64,000 nucleotides of DNA from Ophioderma brevispina (Eukaryota > Echinodermata > Ophiuroidea > Amphilepidida > Ophiodermatidae), in the NCBI GenBank assembly GCA_023653785.1, contig JAMKCH010002927.1, positions 62,001 through 126,000 of the forward strand, written 5' to 3'. A model generated the notes under the pieces. That model was not told the DNA's origin, made no database searches, and saw nothing but the letters and a program-made list of their open reading frames with translations. The stretch's first letter is position 1. The number at the start of each line of letters is the position of its first letter. Positions 1 through 12,095 of the stretch are shown here, piece by piece. The position numbers were made by a program, and so were the translations under genes.

Positions 1-45
1 AGAATTTTAAAAGGGGGGGGGGTTACATATGGAACTCTTTCCCTG
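1..45. repeat. End of a palindromic repeat, cut by window edge
   Basis: A G-run followed by TACATATGGAACTCTT matches the right arm of the palindromic element at 8701-8852. Only this one arm is present because the window starts here. It could be a chance partial match, as only about 20 bases agree. Confidence 0.3.
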
Positions 46-2990
46 GGAATGTTTCAAAGGTATAGGACAATAAAATAGAAATTACAAAAAAGACCAAGTT
101 TTGAACGTGCCTACAGATCAATTTTGAAGTGTTTTGAAAGAACACATTGCTTTATTGTTTCTAAGAGGGAAAAAAGGCTATGATTGTCTGTAACATCACT
201 TCATTTTTTACATAGAGGCATACAGTCACTGCCAAAATACTTCTGTGAGATTTACCTGCGTTGAGCGTGAAGCGCGAAAACAAGGAAGCAATGTTGCGCA
301 ACTCTGATTTGCTGATCATCGCTATCGACAACAGCGCAAGTTTGTGAGTGGCTCTGATCACACAACACTCCGCCCCCTTTTACACGTTCATGAAGAATTT
401 TGTTTCTGAATCTGAAGGTAAAATAACCAAACTTCAATCATTTAAATGATTTGCCAATCTGATACGGATGAATCTTAATAATATGGCTTTGCATTTTCAG
501 TTGGAGCCATTTCTGCTTCATGCACTTGATTTTAACATGCATGTATATTATTTTGCTGCTGTGTGTGCACAGACCCTGTCCAATTTTTTGTGGTAAAGTA
601 TATGGACCAAGGAATCGGCAAATGTATTTGGCCTTGTCCTTGGGAATTGCAATTTAATTTTTACAAATTAATTTTATCATAAATCCTCACACAGCAGTAT
701 TGCTGAGTGTGAGGTAAATCCGGCCACCCTCGTTTACGGGGACAAAACTGGATTAAAAACTTTGGTTTAACTAACTAAAATAATAGCAATTGAACTCAAT
801 ATGAAATCCAAAATTAAATAAACACAGACACACAAATTGATAAAATAATTTTGAATGATACAATGTTAAATGTAGCTTTAATGTTAATTATAATTATGTG
901 TATCAAATCTTATGTGCAGATTTTACCTTGGTGACCTAAATGTTGAAAAGATACTCCTGTTTTGTAAATTAACTGTAACTGTATTTCATTGAGGCAGCTG
1001 ACTTAAACACTGATTATGATTAACTCTGTTGAGAGACAAAACATGCACTTCTGACTCTGCAAGGGACATCCCTAATATGACGCCCTACAGTTATTAATAA
1101 CTCCTTAGACAACTGAGTAAATATTGCAACCTAATTGACCATACTATCACTTTCAAGCCGACCTCTGGGTCCTACTCCATTTCATATGCAGAATCTATAT
1201 TTCCTATGCAGAGAAGTTATCTGTATTCATCTATCTCAACAAACAATTCAATATGGTGTCAATAACGCTGACCTTTAAGAAGAGTCGCATACCCCGGCAG
1301 GTACAAAACATTAGCGATATTAGCATACATCTTGATACATTTTCTTGTTTTTGTGTCCTAAGAATGAACTTGAGGGATTTAGCTACCTTAGACTCAACTA
1401 AGATCTTAAACAATCCTGCTTCAATTTGATTCCATTTTGTGCAATTTTACATTTTCTCCAAGTGTATGTCGGCAGGCTTTTACTTCGTCAATGGTACTTG
1501 TTAAGACTAATCAGGTGATTAATTCAGCTGATCAAGCATTGCAACCTTAAGGACAGATTTTTAAGGCCAGATTGGCAACTACATGAAGGTTACACCTGAT
1601 GTCACCAGGTGAATTTAAGTTCACAAGTCAGCAGAAAATAATTTTGTCTTATTTTTCTTGCTCCCAACCAGTCAAATTGGCTAAATGATCCTCTCAATGG
1701 GGCAGGCTTCTCACTAAAAATAACCCAACCCCAAATATTGAAAGCTCAAAGTTTGACTTCTTGTATGTGGTCAGTTCTTAAAGCCAGGTGACACGTTATT
1801 TTCCCTGCATTGAATACCATGCGGCATGCGGCGAGTGAATGAGAAATCACAAGATTTCCCATTATCTCTGTGTGACTGATACTGGCTGGGGTGTCTTCTC
1901 TTGTAAATGCACTTGACATCTCCTGCTTAACTTGTGTCACGTTCACCAGATGACCTCAAATGAGATTTGGCAAACGTGTTCTGAAATGGGACGCTTTGAA
2001 AACTCTTCACAGCTAAAAGGTAATTCTTTCAGTATCTTCATTCAACCATGGTACAGCCCACCACAAGATTATTGGGCTGGCTTTCTTTTTTTTAAAGGAA
2101 ACCAGTAGTTAACGTTGACAAATAAAGTGGATGGAAAACAAACTTGAATCACTCTTAGTCTTAGAAATGTTGATACTTATGTTACTAGACTAGAATGTGT
2201 ACTTTTCTTTCCCATTTTTCTTAGGGGGGGATTGCAGTAATTGGCAACTCATCAGTTATCCATAAAGAGAATGGAGGAAGCATCAATGCCATACTGGGCC
2301 CACAGTTTCCTGTCTTTCATAAGAATCTAAGATTCTTTTGGATCAATGTCACTAGGTTATTGATCTAGGTTTGTACATGTAACTGAAGATGCATATCATA
2401 TGATTAGAACATTTTTTTCTGCTATACTTTGATTACCACCAAATAATAAGCAGGAATTATTCATTTTTATCTTTTTGCCAGCAAACATACTAAATATACT
2501 CAAGTGTTAGCATAGAATCGCACCCAACATGCCAACTGCATCTCCTGCGTCATCTTACGCCAACATTATTCCATATGAGTTTGCGCTGTCACGAGGCCTG
2601 ACAATTTGGTGGTAGTAAACTCTTGTTTGGTAGTCAGAGGAAAGCTATATGCACATAATGCAAGACCTCTGTAGAATGGTATTGATTCAACACACACTTG
2701 TAAAAGTTCAAAGGGTAACTGTTACAAAGAAGGTCTCGCTTAGTTACCTGTGTAGTACGAAACAGACTATAACCCACAAAGCAATAAAAAATAGAACAAG
2801 CTAAAAAATGGGCACAATAAGAGGGTCTTAAATGGCTATCAAATGGAGGCCATTAATTCACAATTCATAAGGGCCACATCTTTCACACAGCGGTAATTTC
2901 CGACCAGTTTAAATTTCTACCACAAACAGAGGCGAAACTCGTATTTACGCGATGCGTAAAATATTCCCGCCGAATGTTTGCGCATCACTA
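46..2990. other. AT-rich spacer without recognisable gene
   Basis: No open frame here exceeds about 66 codons and none resembles a known protein. A small hairpin lies at 685-714, with arms CCTCACAC and GTGTGAGG and an inner AGCA/TGCT pairing. I see no RNA gene, splice-bounded exon or long repeat. It reads as intergenic or intronic. Confidence 0.6.
685..714. repeat. Short perfect hairpin
   Basis: CCTCACAC (685-692) pairs with GTGTGAGG (707-714), and AGCA (693-696) with TGCT (701-704). The function is unknown. It may be the relic of a small inverted-repeat element. Confidence 0.5.
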
Positions 2991-3012
2991 ACATGCAATA
3001 AATGCAAATTCA

Positions 3013-3692
3013 AATTCACACTTCCACCCCTCCCCGAATACCCGCACACCCACCCTCTCCCCCAACAACCCCCCCGCACAACCCCACCCCCTCCCCAACA
3101 CCCCGCAAAACCCCACGCCCTCTTCAACCCACCCCACAACTCCCACCCTCATCCCCAACACCCACCCCGAACCCACACCCCCTCTTAACACCCTCAACAC
3201 CCCAATACCCTGTATACACACCTCCTTTCGCCAAATCACCCGCAACCACATTCCCCCCAATCACAAAAAAAAAAAAAAAAAAAAAAACAAAAAAAAAAAA
3301 AAAAAAAAAAAAAAACAATTACCCCGCAACATCCCTCATCCCCTTCCCCAACACACCGCACCACTCCCACCCCCTCCACAACACCAACCAACCTCCCACC
3401 CCCTCCCCAACACCATACAACACTCCCACACCCTCCCCAAACAACACACCATACAAACACTCCCACCCCCTCTCCCACACCCCACAACACAACACCCTCT
3501 CCAACACCCCGCAACACCCTACCTCCCCAACACACGCAATACCAACCTCCCGACCCCCCTGCCAACACCCTACCCCCTCCCCAACACCCCGCAATCCCAA
3601 ACCCTCCCCAACACCCCGCAATACCCAACCCCCTCCCCCACACCCCGCAAAACCCCACATCTCCCCAAGTCACCTCACCCCCCCCTCCCTAT
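3013..3692. repeat. Pyrimidine/CA-rich minisatellite with internal poly-A
   Basis: About 680 bp made of variants of CCCTCCCCAACACCCCGCAA, almost without G on this strand. It is interrupted at 3265-3315 by two A runs separated by a single C. The long open frames on both strands here are a by-product of composition, since stop codons are rare in such sequence, and are not genes. Confidence 0.9.
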
Positions 3693-3914
3693 AGCATAGT
3701 AGTCTCAGTAGCGAAGGAATCTTTGCTATCGATGTAAGTTCAGAGATAACGGCAATACGCATATTAATAGTTCATTTTGCACCTACCTAAGCCGCATATA
3801 TCACATACTTTCAAATTGCAAAAAAGAGTCGCCTAATGTAGGCTATCATGCAGCGCAGGAATTGAGTATCCGAAGTTGACCGTTTCAACAATATAGCAAT
3901 TAAGCTGATTTTTG
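3693..3914. other. Short spacer
   Basis: Unique-looking AT-rich sequence between the minisatellite and the next repeat. I see nothing specific in it. Confidence 0.5.
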
Positions 3915-4325
3915 CAGATTAATTAGCTCTTTGCATACTCAATTGCCCGAAATACGCCCAACTCTAATCAGGTCGAGACTCTTCAGCCCGCTTCCTTCCA
4001 CCAACGTTACATCATTATACTGCCTTACGGAAACTCCAGAAACTTGTACACAGGCCTTGAGGAACATTTCATAAATATGTCAACTGAGTACTTAATTAGC
4101 ATATTGTACGGCCACAATCTAGTATCAGGTCGAGAAACTCATCAGCCGCTTCTTCCACCAAGTTAATCATTGCGCCTTACGGAAACTCCAGTAAATCGTA
4201 TCAAATGGGTTAACATTTTGGTCACAGACGGACGAACGGACGACGGACAAACGGACGAACGGACGGACGAACGGACGCTGCTCATTTCATAGTCCCCGTT
4301 CGAACTCGTTCGGCGGGGACCAATT
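3915..4325. repeat. Composite dispersed repeat with two direct copies, GACG tail and terminal hairpin
   Basis: Two diverged direct copies, each running from ATCAGGTCGAGA to GGAAACTCCAG, lie at 3967-4039 and 4124-4191, 157 bp apart. They are followed by degenerate ACGGACG repeats (4226-4277) and a hairpin (GTCCCCG 4292-4298 with CGGGGAC 4314-4320). The layout resembles the 3' end of a transposable element with a simple-repeat tail. The class is not determined. Confidence 0.65.
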
Positions 4326-5545
4326 ATGTGGTTTCCAGGTCCCCTACGACTAACTGCACAAACTCGGACCTGACAGTAGTGTTGGAAATAGTCATGCCGT
4401 GCCTGGGAAATTATAGCACCATCTTTCCCAGGGCTACATAACAACATAACGTAACTAATTCAGCTTGTCAAGTACAAGTCGTTTCTATGGTGGTGTATGC
4501 TTGTGGTGGTGTATTTCTAGAATCCAAATCTTGCCTACAAAAATTGCTAAGTACTGAATGTCGATAAGATGTAAACTAATGTAAGCTACCTACATCGGTG
4601 ACCTATTCAACAAGGCAATCAATTCAAAGAACAGGTCAATTCTAATATACCCATCATCATTTTACTTCTACATGATGTACTGTAGGCCTATTGATTTGAT
4701 ATGTCTACTGGGTTGGCTCCAAAGGATCTTGTGGACATAAATGTAGGTAAGGTTCAAAATCATACAGATATGAGTTGTGGAACAGTTCAAAACACACCAT
4801 CATCTCTAGGAACACATTCTCAATTTTGTTCTGATAGGATTGCTAGATGTAAGGCTACATTTTTTACCAAATATATATAAAGTGACATTTCCCACAGCAA
4901 TATTTTCATCATAACTTAGGGAGATGGGCTGTATCAAGCATACAAAACACAGTTCTCCTACTGCGTAGAATAATTACTACAATGCCTCCTTATTAAAGAG
5001 GTAAAAAGAAGTTCAATTAAATCTAGCAAGATAAGCACGACGCCATGGCGATGAAGGGCTATTGACGTACTTGTCCCTACACATTTTCTCCATTTACTTT
5101 TGAAGAACTGGAGCAGGTTCAAGTGATATGTGTTATCGACGAGTCTTCAAAGGCTCTGCTAAAATATACACAAATCCTATACAGCAAAATACAGACCACC
5201 AGAGAAAAACGTCAAACACTACTGACTCAGCATGCTCAGTTGAGTTGTCAGAACATTTTATTGCACCTTCTACGCTTCAAATACAAGATTTGACTTGACC
5301 TGTAACTAAGTAACAGCGTGAATGCAGGGACTGGTCTCGGACTAACTACAAAGAAAATTACAGACGGCACGAAGTAGAACAGGTCGAGCCAATCAGATGA
5401 AATTCCAATTTCTATTTCTTTTCCCAGTTCACTTGCAATCCCAACTGAAATTCCTTGGCCCCTCTGCTACTTCTACCATGAGTTCCCATTCATTTCTGTT
5501 ATCTATTCACTTTGGTTGAGGCATAACCTTCTACTTATCATAAGA
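4326..5545. other. AT-rich spacer
   Basis: No convincing open frame, RNA gene or inverted repeat was seen. One TAGGCCTA-type palindrome lies near 4682. Confidence 0.5.
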
Positions 5546-5549
5546 TTAA

Positions 5550-6251
5550 AGGCGTTTGTTCCAATTTAAGTGTATCGTGTTCTGTACATGATATAAGAGC
5601 CTGGAACTTGCATACACTACCCACCAATTTTGTGGGAAACAGATTTGCGGTTTTGATGGTAGAAGTAGTAATGAATATTGCAATGCCCGCAACGCCCTGT
5701 TCACTACTGTGCTAAAGTTGATGGTTTAAAACTGTTAAAATGGCAGGTTTTTGTCTCTATCTTTGGAAAGGAATGAATTTGAAAGCTGAAACTTTAGGAC
5801 GACAATGAGAACTTTAAGGTCCATGGCCTGATCACTATTAGCCTCGTCCCAGAGACCCCAGATTTACCGGAAGTGGTAGAAATTTTTATATCAGAAGAAA
5901 GCTACTATTTTTCTCATTTACCCTGTGAAATCTTAGGGCTAAATGATGTTTGGTTTGGATTTTATGAGCGAAAATATGCCCCATTTTGGTCTACCAATAT
6001 TAATTTTACACAGTACTATATGGGGCTTATAAAATCGCGTTTTTAGCTCTCACATAAAACGGATTGAAATATCGGCGCAAAATTTTACAGGTGGGGTTTT
6101 GGGGTGAAGGCCCTTCTATCAAGATGAAAACTTTATTTTATATACATAAATCGGGCCATCCTCCTTTAATAAGGCCTTTCACCTGATATATCAAAATTGA
6201 TAACATACTACTTCCAGTTAAGTCGGGGGGGGTGATCGAACAAGCCACCAT
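5550..6251 (-). mobile_element. Family 2 TTAA-bounded MITE, split by a nested insertion
   Basis: Read on the minus strand, 6170-6251 followed by 5550-5813 aligns along its length with the uninterrupted copy at 18806-19140. The flanks are TTAA (5546-5549 and 6252-6255). The middle, 5814-6169, is a separate family 1 element with its own TTAA ends. The match includes the conserved stretch around GGGAAACAGATTTGCGG on the + strand. This is a non-autonomous DNA element with no coding capacity. Confidence 0.75.
5818..6165 (+). mobile_element. Family 1 TTAA-bounded MITE, nested
   Basis: This 348-bp element is flanked by TTAA at 5814-5817 and 6166-6169. The left end reads GGTCCATGGCCTGATC. The right end, reverse-complemented, is AGGAGGATGGCCCGATTT, giving imperfect terminal inverted repeats with a shared GATGGCC/CATGGCC core. 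Related copies are at 12690, 28596 and 51089. It interrupts a family 2 element. The transposase class is inferred only from the TTAA target. Confidence 0.8.
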
Positions 6252-6295
6252 TTAATTAAGTTTGTCTGATCGTGCTCTCTCTCAAAAAATGCAGA

Positions 6296-6808
6296 TTAAC
6301 ACAAATCTTTAAATGCTAAATCCAACAAAATACCATCTAGATCTACATTCACATGAGCAGGGGAGTACATATGATGACCACTGGCTCCTGTTTGAATCCA
6401 AGTTGCACAGCTAAAGGGTTGATGAAAATCTATCTTCAAAGAATATGCAGTAAAAATACCATTCAGGAGATCAAAATCACACCCCTTCCATAATGTTAAA
6501 TTGGTAATAGTGTTGACACTGACTTTAATGCATTGGCCACTTTCGCAGGCCCGGTTCGTGGAAAGTTTATCATAATGGCTGACTGTAACATGTGTGAAGA
6601 ATATAAACACCATCAAATTTACAGCACTTTCTTTGCTTGTGTAAAGTACACATACAATCAAAGCATTTAAAAAAAAAGACTTAAACCCATTGGTAACTAC
6701 AGAATGCAAAACAAATTTGATCAATGCAAAGTTGCCAGCATCAATCTCAAATTTTAATGCAATTACTCTACATTTGAAGATAAAATTTCTGAACATTTTT
6801 GCCCTCAT
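6296..6808 (-). CDS. Unrecognised 170-codon open frame, probably chance
   Basis: This is one of the longest open frames outside repeats, starting with ATG near 6808 on the minus strand. The translation shows no domain, signal peptide or motif I recognise. No convincing splice sites or promoter were seen, and composition matches the surrounding AT-rich DNA. A chance frame is the most likely explanation. It is listed only because its length is slightly unusual for this window. Confidence 0.12.
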   Translation of the reverse strand: MRAKMFRNFIFKCRVIALKFEIDAGNFALIKFVLHSVVTNGFKSFFLNALIVCVLYTSKESAVNLMVFIFFTHVTVSHYDKLSTNRACESGQCIKVSVNTITNLTLWKGCDFDLLNGIFTAYSLKIDFHQPFSCATWIQTGASGHHMYSPAHVNVDLDGILLDLAFKDLC

Positions 6809-8690
6809 GGACCTCTCACATTTACAGTTACAGTGGCAATAAAGAGAGGACTTACGCCAACCTTTTTAAAAATCTAATAATACAGCCTATATTTCTAGTC
6901 CCACATGCCTTCGGTCACTTCTAAAGTCTGTGTGAGATTTGATCCAATTAAAAGGTTGGCGATGAACTGCTCTGTCCTAGATCTCACTTCAACATGTCAC
7001 ACAAAGCCCACACATTTTATGTTGCTGCGATGCATAACTGTAACTAAATTTAATTAAAATCGATTCGTCTGTTGGTTCATATTTAGTGGATTTCTTTAGA
7101 AACAAGGCTGTATCTTGTGTTTCTTTTTTACCCATCCTAATAATATGAAGCTACAAAAAAAATGCATTTTATAAATGAACAAAAATTGCACTTGCTTAGC
7201 TTTTTAATAACACCTGTTATATTACACTATGCTATTATATACCAATGAATGAACTTGTACATGTTAACATTAAAAGAAGATCTACTCAATGAAGTAATGT
7301 CCGATAAAATGCACTCCAAGCCAGGCAATTGCATTATTAAAGAGATCAATGTCCTTTTCTTGATAGCCTTAATTACTGATACAATCTGTGGTGAATGCAT
7401 TATAAAATACCAAAAGACGTCTGCTCGTTCCGTTGCTCAATGCTTTTGGGTCTACCCGGTAATCGCAAACGCTGATCAGCACATCTGCCCGGAATAGATG
7501 TGCCAACAAAACACTGAAGCTTCTAATGGTGGCTGTGCCAGAATGAGAGCTATGATAGGCAATGTAATTTATGGGGTTAAAATATTCTTTAAGGGGTAAA
7601 AATAGACCTGTAACAGCTTGTCTCTTTATGTTAACATGAAAATGACGGCACGGAGTGCGGTGCAGGGAAGCCGTGTTTACGTCTTTCTCGCTCATTACCC
7701 GCACAAAACCACCTGCCCAGTGGCAATTATGATAATTTCGGCAACTTCTGTTTCCCGCTTGAAAATAATTTGATATCGCATATCCCGTTACTTATCCGAT
7801 ATTTTGACTCCGTAGCACAGATAGGCTGATGATGAGAACATCGTTTTAAAGTTGGTGAAATAGTGCACGGGCATTGAAACATGTTATGATGACATTTTCA
7901 AGATGCCAAAGACACTTAATAGCATCAATATTCACCAGTACTTAAGCTGTCAAGAGTATTTTTCGCCTGCTATTCTTTATGATACAATTTGAGCAATAAC
8001 CTATGTGCAGGCAGGCAATCAGTAAAACTCTCCACTGCTTCTATTCAATCAGTGCAGACTCAAAAAGATTGTTCTGATAAATTGCCTTATAAGCTAAAAT
8101 TTCATTCAAAAGGATGACGGCAATTACCAAGGACAAAAACAAGCAATTAAGCATTCAAACCACGACAGCTATTCACACGACAAATTAATGAGGTCTTACA
8201 ATCCATCATAATCAAGTGTGATTAGAAGTCCACAATTATAATCCGTATTTGTGCCATGAATGTTACTAGGCTTTTATTTTCTTGCTTGAGGTCAACCACA
8301 GTGCCATGCATAATTAATGAACACATAATTGATTTTCTGTTAATGATCAGCGGTAGCATTTAGCCAATAATGAAGTTAATTTCCTATTGAAGTGTGCTTG
8401 TAAATTCAATATAAATTAAAATATCACCATCTACTGCTGGGTAATAGATAGCAGAGATAGTACATGCTCCCCTTATGTACAGTCATATTCACCTTAAAAG
8501 TGAACCGATCTCAACCAACATTGTAAGGGCATTTTTCTAATTATAATTAATTACATTTTTTAAAAGGATAAGATCTGAATACCACTGTCGCTAACCTTTT
8601 AAATTTGGTAGACAAGGACATGTGATGGTGTGAAGTATAGTGGCCAGAGCAAAGAGTATCATTTTGCAACTCATTCTTTACATTAATGTT
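6809..8690. other. AT-rich spacer, homeodomain-type motifs near 8180-8370
   Basis: An open frame of 111 codons on the minus strand (7369-7704) is unrecognised and probably chance. The stretch 8180-8370 holds several TAATTAAT/ATTAATGA-like cores in otherwise non-repetitive DNA, which could be homeodomain sites. In AT-rich DNA these also arise by chance. No gene is supported. Confidence 0.4.
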
Positions 8691-8691
8691 A

Positions 8692-8866
8692 ATTGTTGGA
8701 AAGAGTTCCATATGTACCCCTTTTTAAAATGCTACAGGAAACAAATCATTTTTATTCATGGTCTAACACAAACAAATACCCTAATCCCAAGGCCAAAATA
8801 AACTACTTTGTTACAGGTAGGAAACTTGGAAGGGGGTACATATGGAACTCTTGCCAAATTTTGGTA
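8692..8866. mobile_element. Short palindromic element
   Basis: A perfect 20-bp inverted repeat (8701-8720 and 8833-8852) has arms beginning AAGAGTTCCATATG and ending CATATGGAACTCTT, separated by about 112 bp. A second right-hand arm appears at the very start of the window. It is likely a MITE of unknown class. The outer boundaries are approximate. Confidence 0.6.
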
Positions 8867-9059
8867 TTGAAAGAAAGCTACTAGGCCTAACAAAATAAAA
8901 TTTTGTTTCCGGTAACATGCTCTGAAAAATTTGGGACGGAAGGAGATTTTTTTTTGTGTAGTCTATGTAGTCTTGTCAGAATTCGACAAGGAAGACGTAA
9001 TTTTTTCCCCAAAGGGCATGCAATTTTTTATTTTGACACTCAAAATTAGGGACGGAAGG

Positions 9060-9336
9060 GTTACTGGAAACCAGATTTTTACTTGGCCCTATTTTTCTCA
9101 TTTACTCTGTGAAAACTTAGGGCCAAAAGATATTCAGTTCAGATGTTATGAGCAAAAAAGTGCTTCATTTTGGTTGACAAATATTAATTTGATACAGTAT
9201 TCTTGAGCTTACAAAATCATGAATTAACTCTCATATCAAAACTCATTGAAATATTGGGGTAATTACAGATGGGGTAATTTGGGGTCAAGGTAATTTAATC
9301 AAGACGGGAAACATAATTAAATAGGGCGATATCTAT
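9060..9336 (+). mobile_element. Diverged family 1 MITE fragment
   Basis: Segments such as TTTTTCTCATTTACTCTGTG (about 9094-9113), ATTTTGGTTGACAAATATTA and TACAGATGGGGTAATTTGGG align in order with family 1 elements. The right end meets a TTAA near 9337. The left end has been rearranged: a GGGACGGAAGG motif occurs at both about 8934 and 9049, and the family's left terminus is missing. Confidence 0.6.
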
Positions 9337-9340
9337 TTAA

Positions 9341-10429
9341 GTTCCTCTGCTTTCGCTGATGTTGTAATGTTTTTATTTTGTGTGTGTTCTGACTCCAGTC
9401 AAATTAGACTGAAAACCAATATGCATTGGCTGCAGACATCATATAAAACTCACACCTTCACAAAATCATTTCCTATTTTAAGAACACACCGTGACATAGA
9501 CCTAGCAAGTAATAATAAAAGTGGTTAAGTTCACGCTTCAAATTTGAAACAAGATCAGTGGAGTAAAGAAGGAGAGGAAAAAAACATGCACAATTAATAA
9601 AGGCCTGGGCTTTGCCGAGCTTGGATTTGGTACAACCTCTGCATGATATTCCTTCTTTATTTTTACTTAAATTCACCGAGGTGGGCAAAAAGAGGACCTC
9701 TTCATTGTTGGGTATACAATATACAAGACCCAATGCAAACTGGTGTTTTCACTCTCCCACAAGACATTTTCAGAAAGTTTGTCGAGGCTCCCAGAGCTAT
9801 GCTCTGCCTCGGCTTATTTGCTACAGGTCCGGGTTAAGCAAGTTGTCAGTGACATTCTGCGTTAGTCACGTATTATGGTACAATAAACAACGTTCCTAGT
9901 AGGGTAAAGATAAACTCCCAACACCTATGAATACAAATGCTTCAGACTCAAGTACTGGTGTGCTCAGCATTTCAGATTTAGATCAAATATTCTTGTGGAG
10001 ATAAACTTCTAGCAACAAGGTTCAAAATGTCATAGACAATTTGCAAAGGTGGCCAAATGCACTGGACACTTTTCTAATTTGCTCGTAAGTGGCTCTGCTG
10101 AACCTTGCACAAACAACTTGCACAAGTCCTGCCAAGGCTGCCATACTATACTGCACACATAGAAAGAACATAGCACACAAATAACATGTGAAGGTACAGT
10201 GACATTGAAGATGTTCTATGTTGAAATCCAATAAAAAGCCCATTTTATTTATTTACTCTTTCAATATGAGGCAACTGAAATTGGGAAAACTTATGAAGTC
10301 ATGAGAAACGCAGCCTCTTGAAAGCTAAACTTGAACAGCCATTTATACTCTCTTGAACTAATCTCTGCAGAGTCTTAACCTATTTTGCAAGTCATCATAA
10401 AGCCATTAACACAATTACCTCTCGGAGGA
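9341..10429. other. AT-rich spacer
   Basis: Several open frames of 64-95 codons overlap one another on both strands, and none is recognisable. I see no repeat or RNA gene. Confidence 0.5.
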
Positions 10430-11248
10430 ACGGACTTCCTTTCAATCTTCAATTTCTGAAATAGAGCCCTGGCAAACAACTGGACAGGGATATGGACCTT
10501 TACTTTGCCTTTGCCTATAAGTGTTCAACTAATGAGACCATCCCTCCAGACTTAATGTGCATTTAAGTTGAGTGACCTCTGACCACATATCATTTCATCA
10601 ATTGTTTCAAAAAGATGTCCATTCAAATGATCCTACAAGTTCACAATAATTGTGAGTATAGGACTCTTTGGAAACAATTCCAGAAAATACTGCCCAAACT
10701 AATTTTTCAAAATTGTGATGTGATCTGGGAAAACCCGTCGCATACTCGCATGTCGCACAGGACAGTTTTGAAAAAATAAAGAAAATACCTTAAAATCTGT
10801 TATGTTGTACTTTATTTTTTGTCAGATTGTATAAGGCACAACTTTTGATATGTGTATCATAGAAGAAAGAAGTAAAAAGTTATGGAAACTTTATATTTCA
10901 AAACTTTGCAATGATAGTCAAAACTAAAAATAAAAATTTTCCACCATGTGGCGGGTTTTCCCAGATCGCATCACAATTAATATAAAATTAAGATTTTTAA
11001 TAGGCATGAGAACCCACGTTTGACAATTAACCCCAAAAAATGAAAATTTAGTATTTCATGGCCAGTGTCAATGTCATCTGCTTTTTTGATTTTATTACTA
11101 TACTCTACATAAATTGGACTCAATTTAAACAAAATATATACGTACACTAGAACTAACAGACCAGTTTACATGATCATTTATAGCCAAGTTAAATATCAAA
11201 ATATGCATTCCACACTGTATAAAATCATCATCAGTGACAAGATAAATA
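10430..11248 (+). repeat. 819-bp direct repeat, copy 1
   Basis: Every base I compared is the same as in 11277-12095 except near the first few positions; the offset is exactly 847 bp. Copy 1 ends in GATAAATA and runs straight into an A tract (11248-11268). It contains one copy of the inverted-repeat element at 10711-10977. Identity this high means either a very recent duplication or an assembly artefact. Confidence 0.95.
10711..10977. mobile_element. MITE with terminal repeats GTGATGYGATCTGGGAAAAC
   Basis: The left end (10713-10744, core GATCTGGGAAAACCCG) is the reverse complement of the right end (about 10947-10975, core CGGGTTTTCCCAGATC), with about 30 bp of near-perfect terminal inverted repeat. 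The outer bases are AATT on both sides. The class is not determined. It has no coding capacity. Confidence 0.8.
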
Positions 11249-11268
11249 AAAAAAAAAAAAAAAAAAAA
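11248..11268. repeat. Poly-A tract at the duplication joint
   Basis: A run of A lies directly at the end of duplicate copy 1, followed by about 8 bases before copy 2 begins. In copy 2 the equivalent place continues as unique sequence (TCTCCTCTGG). Confidence 0.9.
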
Positions 11269-11276
11269 TCAGAGTA

Positions 11277-12095
11277 ACAGACTTCCTTTCAATCTTCAAT
11301 TTCTGAAATAGAGCCCTGGCAAACAACTGGACAGGGATATGGACCTTTACTTTGCCTTTGCCTATAAGTGTTCAACTAATGAGACCATCCCTCCAGACTT
11401 AATGTGCATTTAAGTTGAGTGACCTCTGACCACATATCATTTCATCAATTGTTTCAAAAAGATGTCCATTCAAATGATCCTACAAGTTCACAATAATTGT
11501 GAGTATAGGACTCTTTGGAAACAATTCCAGAAAATACTGCCCAAACTAATTTTTCAAAATTGTGATGTGATCTGGGAAAACCCGTCGCATACTCGCATGT
11601 CGCACAGGACAGTTTTGAAAAAATAAAGAAAATACCTTAAAATCTGTTATGTTGTACTTTATTTTTTGTCAGATTGTATAAGGCACAACTTTTGATATGT
11701 GTATCATAGAAGAAAGAAGTAAAAAGTTATGGAAACTTTATATTTCAAAACTTTGCAATGATAGTCAAAACTAAAAATAAAAATTTTCCACCATGTGGCG
11801 GGTTTTCCCAGATCGCATCACAATTAATATAAAATTAAGATTTTTAATAGGCATGAGAACCCACGTTTGACAATTAACCCCAAAAAATGAAAATTTAGTA
11901 TTTCATGGCCAGTGTCAATGTCATCTGCTTTTTTGATTTTATTACTATACTCTACATAAATTGGACTCAATTTAAACAAAATATATACGTACACTAGAAC
12001 TAACAGACCAGTTTACATGATCATTTATAGCCAAGTTAAATATCAAAATATGCATTCCACACTGTATAAAATCATCATCAGTGACAAGATAAATA
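11277..12095 (+). repeat. 819-bp direct repeat, copy 2
   Basis: This is the second copy of 10430-11248 at a constant 847-bp offset. The inner inverted-repeat element therefore recurs at 11558-11824. After 12095 the sequence is unique, so this copy keeps the native right flank. Confidence 0.95.
11558..11824. mobile_element. MITE, duplicate of 10711-10977
   Basis: It was carried along by the 847-bp-offset duplication and so is not an independent insertion. Confidence 0.8.

Noticed and set aside
3002..3694. A 230-codon open frame and several overlapping frames on both strands
   Set aside because: They lie entirely in a C/A-rich minisatellite with few possible stop codons. The translation is a Pro/Thr/His simple repeat.
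4226..4447. A minus-strand frame with repeated Ser-Val-Arg
   Set aside because: It reads through the GACG tetranucleotide tail of a repeat, so it is a composition artefact.
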